A stretch of 64,000 nt of DNA from Ciona intestinalis (Eukaryota; Chordata; Ascidiacea; Phlebobranchia; Cionidae), in contig NC_020176.2 in NCBI RefSeq assembly GCF_000224145.3, positions 2,174,740 through 2,238,739 of the forward strand, written 5' to 3'. This document shows, piece by piece, positions 1 to 12,000 of the stretch. Position numbers and translations under genes: made by a program. The notes beneath the pieces are model-generated. The model ran no database searches, was not told the origin of the DNA, and saw only the letters and a program-made list of their open reading frames with translations. Each line of letters begins with the position of its first letter. Within the stretch, counting starts at the first letter, position 1.

Positions 1-935
1 AATGTACAAAGTTTAAATATGATTATTCAACATCAAAAAGGATTAAACCCGATATCTCTAATATTCAATGTTAAAACACCCAGAGCTGCAATGCATTACC
101 TTGCGACACAAACCCAGTTAAACTATGACGTGGTTGATAATAACGGAGATTCCCCGCTTCATGTATGTTGCTTTCAAAGGCACAACGTCATGATCGATTA
201 CTTGCTGAGGAAATCTGTAAGTAAATCTGCAAAAAATATTTATATTTACATTTTTGTAAGGAGTCCTGTTAAAATTTTAAAGCATTTCTGTTTTCGTGTT
301 TGGAAATAAGTATGTAGAGTAAACTGTAAAAATTAGATTTTTTTCAACTTTTTTTAGGAGTCATTTTAAAGAGTTATGTAATTTCATTATTTCGTCATTT
401 CTGTTTTCGTATTTAGGAAAAGTTTTGAAGGGTAAGCATACCAGGGCAAAGTGGGCCAATTACATTGACCTAAATTTATGCCCAAATTAACCTGTTACCC
501 TACCGTAAGAATCATTTTTTTAAAATAATGTTGTATCAGAAAATTTATAAATTTCTACAAAGTAATTTATTTCTAACAAGTAATTTTTTTGAAATGGATT
601 TCGAATTATGTTGAACAAAAATTTATAAATTTTCGTGAAAGAGGTTATAAATATTAAATATATTGTGACAGCGCTGTGACCCGCGTCATGCCAACCACAA
701 GGGTACAACCCCTCTTCACATGGTCGTCAAGTTGGGCAACAGTGACATCGTGTGGAAGTTGGTGAAGGCCGGGGGTTGTGGGATCGTTCATGCCAAGGAT
801 AAAGAGGGGAATACCCCAATAAATATCGCGAAACAAGAAGTAACGGACAGGTGCGGATATATGAGCATAGAAATACTATATTTAATATTAATGTTTTTTT
901 TAAAATAATAAAAAAAAATATTTTTAAGTGATAAA

Positions 936-976
<41 letters not shown>

Positions 977-3900
977 TAATAATAAATTAGTATTTGTTTC
1001 AATAAATGTCACTTGCTTATCCTCTCTTCAGTATTATCGCAAAGTAGAAAGCAGCTGACATATGCGGGTTCATGAATACCTAATTATAGAAATGTCATTT
1101 GGATTTGTTAGTGTCAAATTACTTAATTAAAATTTTATTTTTTATCCAAAATTTTTTGGTTTTATAATATCATCTTTTTGGTAATAAAAAGCATTATAAA
1201 ACAGTCATAATTTTAAGTTAACTTTTTTTTTTAAATAAAGGCAGGTGCTTTTTGTATAAAAGTATTTCATCTTTGTGCCACATTTTTTGGTTTTATAAAA
1301 AGCATTATAAAACAGCCATAATTTAAACTTTAATTTTTTCAATAATTTAATTTTAAAGTTTATTTTTTAAATAAGGCACGCTCATATTGTTAAAGAATTG
1401 GAATATTATGCAAAACAACCTCCACGCTTGCCACCCAAGGGACCTGTCAGTAAGTCAATTTTCCAGGTCTTTCTTTGGCCATTTTAACAATATCACCCCA
1501 GATTTTGCTAGAAATTAAAAAATATTTATCTAAACCTATCGGGCTTGTTATATTTTATGTTAACATTTTTGTTAAATTCTACATTTTTTACAAATTAAAT
1601 AATTTTTACCTGAAACCTATCAGTTTATGGTTAAATTGTAAATTAAAATTAATTCAATTTTGGTCAAATTTTACATTATTACAAATTAAATTTTGTTTTA
1701 AAATACTTTTTTTTGGTGACATGGTTCAAAATTTAAAATACTTTTTTTAGTGACGTGGTACACCCTACTATTTCTCCCATTCACATGGGCAGCTATCACC
1801 TTCATTCTATCTTTATGTTTGAATGGAAACGGAGGTTACTTTTCTCTCCTCATGTTTATATTACTTGTTACATTTGTAGGAAGGTAAATGTATTTTTAAT
1901 TAAAAATAAAATTATTACTCTTAAGATTAAGAAAAAAAAAGTTATAATTTAAATAAAAACATTCTGTTTAAAGTTTTTTTTTTCTGATTTTATGTAAAGT
2001 TAAATGTAAAAAAAATGGGACGTTTTAGCAGTGGTCACCCTACTACACTGGTTCACAATGCATTTTGTGACTGCTTTGTTAAAATAAAAACTGGTTTACC
2101 AAAGTTTCGTATAAAATGTATTAATTAACGTATTCATAATTTCAACACACTGCAAAAAAAGGTTAACTGTACCTATTCCCCCCCAAAAAATTAAGATTTT
2201 TTTCAAGTTTAAATATTAATATCATATTTTCTAAACAGCCAGTTTTACAGAATCTCTCTCAAAAAACTACTGTATCTACTCCATAAAATTTTTTTTTACT
2301 AAATATTAATGTCATACTTTCTAAACAGGCAGTTTTACATATTACATCCCAAAAAAGGCCTACTGTGTCTGTACCCCTCCCCCCCAAAAATATTGTTTTT
2401 AGACTAAATAATAATATACCATTTTCTAAACAGCCAGTTTTTTAGAATACATTCCAAAAAGCTCTACTCCCTAAAAAAAAATGTTTTTAAAGACTAAATA
2501 TTAATATCACATTTTTTTAACAGGCAATCTCACAGAATACACCACCCCTCTAAATGGCCGAACCCAGTTTTTCTTGGTGCGTTTGCTGGAGGAATATTTC
2601 ATTGCATTATCTCCAGTAGTATTTTTATTATGTATATCCTTTACTGTTTGACAATGGTCCATTTAAACCGTATGTGTGTTTTAAATAATTTAGGTTTTTG
2701 TTAATTAATTTCTAATTACGGTTTTGTGTAACAGTTTACCGGTGGGGTGAAATAGTTAGTGATCGACTGTTTTTCTTTTTCTTTAAAAATTTATAATTTT
2801 TGTTATAATTTTTTCAATTTTTTTTTTGTTTTAAATTTTCATTTTATTGTTAGTATTAACAATAATTTTTAAATTAATTAAAACTATAAAAATCCTAAAA
2901 AATCTTACTCTACAGTACATAATAACTTATATAACCATAAAAAAAAATTTAAATTATTTTAACCAAAAAAAATTTCTTAACAAAACTTACATTTCTGGCC
3001 GTGTGTGTTCACCTTCTTTTTCATAACATCGTTGTCCATGTCTTGCCTCTACAACCTTTATCATCTCACACGAGGGGACCCCGGTGTTGTCACCAGCAAC
3101 TCCAGGGAGCGAAATGTGGAGCTTAGTGTTCTCGATATAGCACTGGGTCATTGTAAGGAGGGAGACTTTTGCCCTTACACAGAGGTACAGTGTTTTTGTT
3201 TTTTTATTGTTTTTTTTCAGTTTAAGCTGGGAATAAATAAATGTAAAAACAGTCGTATAACACCAGTGTTCTGTTTACTAACTTTTTAGTTTAAGCTGGG
3301 AATAAATAAATGTAAAAACGACAGTCGTATAACACCAGTGTTCTGTTTCATACACCTCGTGTCTGCTTACGAGTTACCATGAATGTAAAAAAACTGAATA
3401 AATGTAACTTGCTTTATCCTCGCGTGGCCGGAAATCGTCTATTGGATGTTAAGTTTTTACAATTTAAATTGTAAATAATTGTAACTTGCTTTATTCTCGA
3501 TTGACCAGGAAACGACAGCGTTATAACACGCGCGTTTTGTTTCATACACCTCATGCTAGCTTACACCATACCTCGTATGTAACTTTGTGGGTGTGTTTTT
3601 TTTTTTTGGCCAACAAATTTGGACAAGCAATTAGTGACCACTGGGTTTGAGAAATTGCCGTTAAACACACGTATGCCTACAATGGTAGCAGCGACGAGTC
3701 TTTTCGAAGATAAAACAAATTGGTAAGTATTTTTAAATTAAACTTCTCACCTTTTCAGCTTATCAAGACGAAACGAAGTAAATATTGTCGTCTTTGTGAA
3801 AAATTGGTTGAAGATCTCGACCACCATTGTTTGTTCCTTATGAATTGCATTGCAAGAAATAACCATCGTGCATTTGTAATATTCATTATAAACGTCATGG

Positions 3901-4783
3901 TCCTACAGGTAATATTTTGTTTGCAGGGCCTACAGGTAATATTTTGTTTGCAGTTAAACTAAAAATTACTGTAAATTAAAAACTACTTAATTACAGTAAA
4001 TTAAAAATTACTGTATTGTAAAAAAAAAGTATTTTGTTATTTTTGTTCAAAAAAATTACAAATTTTACGAAAATGTTATTTAAAAAATAGTCTGTGTATT
4101 AATCTATTTATTTTTTCCATAGTTCTCATTTTGCTATCTTACTTTGAGCTACATGTGGACTGCTTATCCCAACAGCGAGAACTGGCTTTTAATTGACATG
4201 CTGACGTATGAATCTATGATACTGGACCTGAATATTCTTTGCATATTCGCTTTTTTGTGGGAATGTCAACTTATTGGGTCACAGCTTGTTAACATAGCTA
4301 TGGGACAAACAACGTACTATCAAAGGTATTTTGCACTTTTAAATATTTAAAATAACAGTTGTTATAACACCGGTGTCCTGTTTCATACACCTCGTGCCAG
4401 CTTATAAGTTACCATGTATGTTACTTTGTGGGTGATTTTTTTTATGTGTGACTGACAATTTGGACAACCCATTAGTGACCACTCGGTTGGAGCAATTGCC
4501 CTTAGGGGCCTGGCCAAGGAAACATAAACCTACAATGGTAGCAGCGATGAGCCTTGAACTCATTACCTCTGGGTTAGAGGCCGACGCGCTAAACAACTGT
4601 GCCATGGCGCCGAGCAATGCCTGGTAGCAGAAGTACCTTAACGGAATAAAATAAGTTGTTTTTTTACACAGACATGGAACAAAACCAAACCTGTCGTCAA
4701 TGCTCCGAAATGTCGTTCAATTTTTCTTCCCTCGAACCGAAAAACACAGATCTTTGAAAGTGAATTCACCATTGCTGTTGTAG
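1..4783 (+). CDS. HIP14-type ankyrin/DHHC palmitoyltransferase (ZDHHC13/17-like), 5' end outside window
   Basis: Membrane S-acyltransferase of the HIP14 class, expected on Golgi/vesicle membranes. Exons read: <1-216, 672-850, 1376-1449, 1751-1883, 2536-2669, about 3000-3184, 3759-3908, 4123-4325, 4672-4783 (stop 4781-4783). Exons 1-2 encode ankyrin repeats (NHKGTTPLH, DKEGNTPINIA). Next come two hydrophobic segments (1751-1883), a third (2536-2669), a fourth (about 3005-3070), DPGVV, the Cys-rich domain with intact DHHC (3759-3908), and two more TM segments (3840-4325). The layout and junctions match ZDHHC17/13. Odd points: the Cys-rich domain lacks several usual zinc ligands (FCPYTE, KYCRLCEKL, and DHHCLF instead of DHHCPW), and the exon near 3000 has no visible AG acceptor. 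The ankyrin start lies upstream of the window. Family assignment is firm; orthology to ZDHHC17 versus ZDHHC13 is open. Confidence 0.85.
1150..1383 (+). repeat. Tandem duplication ending at exon 3 acceptor of HIP14-like gene
   Basis: Two copies about 133 bp apart: 1150-1250 and 1281-1383. Both contain ATTTTTTGGTTTTATA, AAAAGCATTATAAAACAG and a T-rich run ending AAATAA(A)GGCA. The second copy ends in the real acceptor at 1375/1376; the first keeps a decoy AG followed by GGCAGGTGC. Confidence 0.75.
2155..2543 (+). repeat. Four-copy intronic minisatellite carrying acceptor copies
   Basis: Units of about 90-100 bp. The conserved cores AAATATTAATATCAT...TTTCTAAACAG.CAGTTTTACAGAATAC lie near 2211, 2301, 2405 and 2496. 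The last unit contains the true acceptor of the exon starting at 2536. Confidence 0.75.
3219..3380 (+). repeat. SINE-tail fragment in two tandem copies
   Basis: The unit TTTAAGCTGGGAATAAATAA...AACACCAGTGTTCTGTTT occurs at 3220-3286 and 3289-3349. The second copy continues into SINE sequence (CATACACCTCGTG). Both copies are preceded by CAG or TAG, so they also present decoy acceptors. They lie in the HIP14-like intron after 3184. Confidence 0.6.
3405..3700 (-). mobile_element. tRNA-derived SINE fragments (Cics-1-like)
   Basis: A short SINE-tail piece at 3405-3445 (GTAACTTGCTTTATCCTCGC) is followed by a longer copy from about 3475 to 3700. The longer copy contains TTTCATACACCTCATGC, GTGACCACTGGGTT and CAATGGTAGCAGCGACGAG in reverse orientation. 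It is intronic. Confidence 0.7.
3900..3955 (+). repeat. 27-bp tandem duplication of exon end and donor
   Basis: CCTACAGGTAATATTTTGTT occurs at 3903 and again 27 bp later. This gives two identical donors at 3909 and 3936 with the same reading frame. See the finding on alternative donors. Confidence 0.85.
4351..4613 (-). mobile_element. tRNA-derived SINE (Cics-1-like), near full length
   Basis: Reverse-oriented copy in the last HIP14-like intron. It has the tRNA-like head at 4560-4613 (B-box-like GAGCCTTGAACTC on this strand, then GCGCTAAACAACTGTGCCATGGCGCCG). The middle GGACAACCCATTAGTGACCA and the tail TTATAACACCGGTGT are also present. Confidence 0.8.
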
Positions 4784-6041
4784 ATCCTAAAATACAGCTT
4801 AAACTTTTTTGTTACTGTTTTTTTTTACTGATAATGTGTTTTTTAGCCATTTCGTATTAGAATATAGAAAAATTGATTGAAAGTTGAATTTTTTTGTCAT
4901 GACCCACTAAAAAGCATCGATTTTGCTACACATGTTTTTTTTAGCGTTTTTATACTAGATTATAGAAAAAAAATGCTTTTTGTCATGACGTACTGAAAAA
5001 TTTGACTTTGTAGCATATTAATAGGCAAGTGAGATATAGTTCATATATGCGGAAATTGTTTTGTGTGGAGATTTTATATTCGTTTGTCATTTAATAAATA
5101 AAATAAACTTTTTATGAAAAAAAATTAAATTTATAAATATGTATTCATTTTACTCAACTAAGGAAAAAGGCTGCAGTCAAATTAGGTTAGTTCAGGGTTG
5201 AGTGCCCAACTAAGAAAAAATGTTGCAGTCAAATTAGGTTAGTTCAGGGTTGATATACACTGAATAAGTTAAACCTATACAGCCTATAAAAAACTAAACA
5301 TCGGTTTATCTGTAGTGCCCTGCAAAGGTTAAACAAAATAACTGTAACTTGCTTTATCCTTGCTTACCCGGAAAAGGACATAACATGGATGTTCTGTTTC
5401 ATACCCCTCATGCCAACATACAAGTTACCGTATATATATATATATAATATATATCTTTCCAAAGGAAACATACTTAAGGGTAAACGGCAGGCTCGCTAAT
5501 CAATCTGGCACACCGCTAGAAACAACACAAAATAATGCAACAATTTCCTTTAGAAATAATATTATGTATTGTTATTAGTCTTGTAATAAAATAGTCACGC
5601 ACCAAAAGCTGTTGCACCTATTTTTTTGCCCACCAAGTAAACTATTATAGTGTCTTGCTTGAATAAATTAAGACTAGTTACCACATTTCTTACATAATAT
5701 ATTTAATATACATGTATTGCAATTGAAAATATAAAAAAACTACCAAATTTTACAGATACAAATTTCTGAAATGTAACAAAAATAAATTTAACTTGGTCAA
5801 ATAAGGTGCAGCACCAAAAAAATTGAAATCATATAACAAAGTTAAACAGTGTCCAAAACCACACGCGCACACAGTGTATTTGTGAATTTACTTTTTATAT
5901 GAAGATTTCAGTTTTAAATATAAAAATAAACAAAAATAAAATTGCATTAAATTTTCTTCAACTGGTGCTTGCTGAAACAGAACTGTGACATCACGCAGTG
6001 CATTATGACATCATAAAGTGCATTGAAGAGTGGCCAATGAC
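4784..6041. other. Convergent intergenic region, HIP14-like / TTC8
   Basis: AT-rich. It holds two near-identical 60-bp stretches (TTGCAGTCAAATTAGGTTAG at 5170 and 5222) and a SINE-tail fragment at 5341-5435. No gene was seen. Confidence 0.6.
5093..5098 (+). terminator. Polyadenylation signal of HIP14-like gene
   Basis: AATAAA 310 bp after the stop codon at 4781-4783; the next gene is on the opposite strand. Confidence 0.5.
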
Positions 6042-9000
6042 TCACAAACTCTCAAAATGCTGTTTCAATGTTTTGAGAAGGTTTTTTGAGTCCATATGAT
6101 CAGGAAATGCAGCAACTGACTTTAGAACTGAGGAATAACTTGTCTGGAGATCACCAGCCTGTAAAAAAAGTTAATATGAATGAAGGTAACTTACTTTATC
6201 CTCGTGTGGCCGAAAAACGACAGTCGTTATAACACGGGTGTTCATACACCTCGTGCCAGCTTATGAGTTACCATGTACGTTACTTTGTGGGTGATTAATT
6301 TTTGAATTTTTTCTCTTTTTTATGTATGGCTGAGACTATGTCACCAATTTTCAGGGTACTATGCCAACTCTGGCCTAAATCTCAGGTCCCATGGTGAGTA
6401 TTCTGGTAATTTATTTATTGATCAACATAATAAAATGTCCTATTTTTAGGGTAATGGGCCAATTCAGGTCTAAATCTCAGGTCCCATGGTCCTTTTCTTG
6501 CTGAACATTTACCAGTGTTGACCAATAAAAACTTACATTTTCAGCCAGTGTTGCCAGATTGTAATGATGTTCGTACGCATGTGGTGCCAACTCTGCAGCG
6601 GACCTCAACAAACTTTTCGCTCGTTCAACGTCACCTCTGCGGAGTTCCAGAACTGCCAGGTTATTGTACGCCTCCGTGTGGCCATTATCTGCAGCGATAG
6701 CGAGACGCAAACACTGGTAAGCGAGATTGTTGTCTCCAATGCCCTGAAAAAATTTATTTTTTTTGTCAATTTATTTATATTTTTGTAAAAATAAGCCTCA
6801 CTAAAAATATGGTTACCAATGTTTTAGTCGGGCAGCAGCTTTTAAAAAGGTTGTTATTTAAAAATGTTTGATATATTAAAATCTAAAATTAAACTTAAGG
6901 GTATTTGGCATAGCATTAATGTGAAAAGTCCGTATTCATTGGTTTAGAGCAGCTTGAATTTTAAAGTTTGCATTTTTATAAATTTAATTTTATAAAAAAA
7001 ACATCACAGCACAAAAAATTTATATATATATCTAGTGGGGGAGGGTATAATGGGACACTGTTTTATTCTCTTTCCTCAGCCCATTTGGTAATAAACAAAG
7101 AATTTTTCCAGAATTATATAACCGTTTCCTTGCGATTCTTAAAAAGTGTTGCTTAAAACACGATCAGGAAATATGGGATGGGTACTAACAGTCCCATCTT
7201 ACCCCACGTATTGTATTGTATATAAAAAAAATGTTTTTTTCTTATCACACAGTCCTATACATAAGTTTGTTTTTATCTCACCAAACATTGTCCCATCTTA
7301 CCCCACACTACTGTATACATAAAAATGTTATTTTATCTTACCAAACGGTGTCCCATATTACCCCACACTACTATATACATAAAAATGTTATTTAACTCAC
7401 CAAACAGTGTCCCATATTACCCCACACTACTATATACATAAAAATGTTATTTCAACTCACCAGCGCAACATGCGATATATTGTACCACACATCTCCTAGC
7501 TGTTCATCCTCAGCCAATGACAACGCTCGATCAAAACAATTCATTGTCATGTCATATTGCTGGGCAAAGTAGCAACACAAGCCGAGGTTATTGAACAATT
7601 CAACATTGTGTATGCCCATCTGAAGCAAACGGCTAAAAAAGAAATATATCTGAATTGCTTTTTGAAATAAGTTTTAAAAAAAAACTAAAATTTGCAAAAA
7701 GTCACAATTTTAGAAAAATTCATTTTTTTATTTTATTTACAAAAGTTCTGGTATGTTGTTTTAAAAAAGAGTTTATTTAAATAATCTCTAATGTGATATT
7801 TTTTTTTATTTTGTATTATTCTTTTGACGATGCTGGTTTAAAAAATGTCATGTATTAAAAAACGTCTTCCTTAAAAAAAATAAAAGATTAAACAAAAATC
7901 CGAAAAAAATATGTGCCGACTTACCGATACAACCTTATTGAAATTTCCGGTTGATCTGTGTAAAAATAGTTTGCAGCAATTGAAGCGATTGCTTCCACGT
8001 TGACTCCATCAGTTTCCAACACATCTTTATACCACTTGGTGGCATCATCGAGCTGACCCATTTCTGTACATAAAAAAATACGTTTTAATTTTTTTTTAAT
8101 TTAAAAAAATAAATATTAATTTTAAAATTAAATTTAAATAACTTTTGTTTAATTTTTTTAAATTGCTTTGTTATATATATATATTTTTTTTTTTTTATTA
8201 ATTTCAAACTGTTCTAAATTAAAAAATAAACTAAAAAAGTTGTAACAAATTTGCATAGTTCCTAATGCATTTTAGCAATTTATATTTGTTTATATTACTA
8301 CAAAGAAATTTTCTAACTTTCATTTTCATAAAGTTACCACAAATTTGTACAAGCTCGTTTTTTTTCTTTAACATATACCTGTCATTTAGACAACACATAT
8401 TCCTACTAAAACAAAATATATATATATATATATATATTTTAAAAGTCAGTACAGTACAATTAAATCAGTATTATTGATAAAATCTTACATATATTTACCA
8501 TCATGCACTCTTGCAATGGCAACAAGCAGTGATCTGTCGTCTGGGAACTTTTCCAATCCTTGTTTATAAGTTGCAATAGATTGCAATGGTTGGTCCATGC
8601 GTTGGTATACCTACAATAGTGTTTTATTTTAACTTCTATATTCTGTTTTAGACTTTTAGTACCTAAAATATAACTTCTACAATCCATTTAATGTTAAAAA
8701 GGAAATCATAATTTTTAGCGACAATTTTTAAACTTTTTGTTCTAAACTGGTAAAAAAAATGGGTAATTTAAAAGTTCATTTTTTATATGCAAAAAAATCT
8801 CTTTTTTGTTTGTTTTTGAAACAGATTTTGATAAATTTTATTGTAAAGTGAAAAAAATGTATTATTCCATTCTATTATGTTCTAGTATTATATGTGGGTA
8901 AGGTCTGCAATGTGGGCACACCATGGAACCTTAGATTTAGGTCACAGTTGACCCATTTTACCCAAAAAATTAATTACATTTAAACATGTATATATATAGC

Positions 9001-12000
9001 CACCAAAAAACAGTTATCTATATTAAAATAGATTTTAAAGTAAATATAAAGATAACTATATATCAAAGAATCAAAATTAACTTAGATTTTAAATTGACTT
9101 ATCCTAACAAATTAGTTCAACCTCCACTTTTCGAATACCTTTTAAATTTACACCAAATCCAAACAATAAAACCTTACTTTTCCCAGCAGAAATTTAAACG
9201 TTTACACCAATACCAAAAAAACGGTTATCAAAATTAACATAGAATTTTAAGTACATTATACAAGTTATTGCATTTAAATTTACACCAAATCAAAACCATT
9301 TAACTTACTTTTCCCAGCAGTAGCACAGTATCCAGCATTACTTGCTGCTTCAATGCAGACTTATATTGTTGTTCTGCGTCACGAAACATCCCTAATCTAT
9401 GATAACATTTCCCCAGCTGTACTTTCCACCACCAGTCTTTAAACTGAGCTTGTTCAGTGGCAAGCGCTGCCAGTTCTAAGGCCTGTATCATAAGTTAAGT
9501 TACCGCTGTTTTTAGTAAAACTTGATATAGTAGGGTAGGGGAAGATGGAACAACTTTTCATTCTATTTTCTCGTCCAATTTGGTAGTAAACACAGAATAA
9601 TCAAAGAATTATAAAACTGTATCCTTACGACTCTCATAGACCGTTGTTAATTGTTTAAACACGATCAGGATATTTATATATGAATATTATGTATAAATAT
9701 ATATAGTAGTGTGGGGTAAGATGGGACACCTTTAGCACATAATATCCAAATCGTGTTTTAAAACAAATAACAATAGTCTATGGGAGTCGTAACCAAGAAT
9801 ACAGTTTTATGATTTTTTGATTGTTCTTTGTTTATATATATATATAGGCCTATATATATTGTAACATTGTGTATATAAATTGTTTTAATATATATATAGT
9901 AGGGTGGGGGAAGATGGGACACCTTTAGCACATATTATCCAGATATCCTGATCATGTTTTAAACAATTAACAACGATCTATGAGAGACATGAGGAAACAG
10001 TTTCATATTTCTTTGAATGTTCTTTGTTTACTACTGAATGGGACGAGAAAATAAGGTTAAAAAGTGTCCCATCTTCCCCCATCCTACGTGTCCCATCTTC
10101 CCCCATCCTTGATATATATATACATTGTGCATGTTAACTGATTAGATATATATTGTCGTACATTGTGTACAAAAACTGTTCCTGCCAGGTCTTGTATATT
10201 TGTTTTCTAAGCTACCCATATTATATCAAATTACTTCAATTTACTTACATTTCTTACATCATTTTCATGATGAAATATGTATTCAAACAGAACCTGAAAT
10301 AAAATTAAACATAAATTTACAAAAACTACATTGATTGTTTGAAAATATTATTTCAAGCAAAATGTGCTAAAGTATGCCTAACTTTACTATACATTAAACC
10401 AAAAAAAAAATTACTAAACACTAAACCATTTAAAAATTACTATATATACATATCTACCTAGTTCGGATATATTAAATGAACGTTTTTAGGTGTTCTACAG
10501 CGAGGCACGCCATGGGACCTGGGATTTAGACCAGAGTTGCCCCATTATTGAAGTGAATTATTTTACTCAGTAAGACATACTAACCTTTGCAAGGTTGGGT
10601 CTTGCTGCATATTTACTGTAGTTCAACCTTGATACGTTGATAAATGGCCCATCAGGACTTGATAACATGGATGCCTGGATAAAGATTTTTTTAATATCCA
10701 AAAATTTGGCAAAAAAGTTTCGAACAATATATTTTATCGAGACATTTTTGGAGAGTGAAACTTAAACAACATTATAAAAAATAAACATATATATATATAT
10801 ATATGTATTCAATAAAAATAGTAAAACAAAATGCATGAAAAAATTGTAATAAAGTGCCTTTTCTATTTGCTGCATCTTGTTTTAATGAAGCTTAATAAAA
10901 TACAATAAAATAGAGTTTTTAGTGGGTAAAAACTAAACGTAACCAGAATTTATAGCTTTTAAAGTACATTAAAAACATTTAATGTTATAAACAGAAACAC
11001 TAAAATATATAGTTTTTAATGTACATTACGAATAAAAAAAACTTTAATTTAAAATTAAAAAAATTGTATGAAAAAAACTTACTGTTCCGAGTCGCACAAA
11101 GCGTCCGCTGGCACTGGTCACAGGTCGCGCAGTGTGTGCAGTTCGTGGTGTCCTTAAAGCTTGTTCCATTGTACCTGGTCTACCTGACTGTGTGCCTGAG
11201 AAATACATAAGCCGATAAGCGTACGAAAAATTCAAAAAAGTAAGATTTTAAAACAGACTACTAATTTTGTAAATTATAAAAGATTGGCAAAAGAATCAAA
11301 TTTTAGAATATTTTTTAGCTTTTTTATTACAAGAGTGTAAAATTGTAATAAAGTGTCTGAATAATACTTATGCGTTAGAAAAATTCAAAAGAGTAAGATT
11401 TTAAAACAGACTACTAATTTTGTAAATTATAAAAGATTGGCAAAAGAGTCAAATTTTAGAACATGTTTTTACTTTTTTATTACAAGAGTGTAAAATTGTA
11501 ATAAAGTGTCTGGGTAATACATAACATAAGCGTCGGATTTTTAAAAGTCAGATTTTCATGTTTTCAGCTTTTATTATAGGAGTGTAAAATTAAAGTACCG
11601 TGCCTAAGTAATATATATGTGTAAGAAAAAATCAAAAAGGCAAAATCTTAAAATAGATTAGGCTACTAATTTATAAAAGGTTGGCAAATCACGATTTTTG
11701 GAAGGGCATTTTTAAGATTATTATTAGAAGATGGTAAATTGAAATAACTAAAATAAGATGTTAGGGTAAGATGGAACATAGTATATAATATACAAATATC
11801 CTGACCATGTTTTAAACAATTTACAACGGTCTATGGGATTCTTTAAATGTTTTTTGTTTACTACCAAGTGGGACGAGAAAATGGCATGAACAGGTTTCCC
11901 ATCTTTCCCACTCTACTATACTAGAAGCGCCACTCACCTGGTCTTACAAATCCACTGAGAGGACGACCAGATTGTGACACGGGTCTTACTGCTGGACTGG

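Noticed and set aside
2155-2543. CRISPR-like spaced repeats
   Set aside because: Eukaryotic intronic minisatellite; units are contiguous and degenerate with no spacers.
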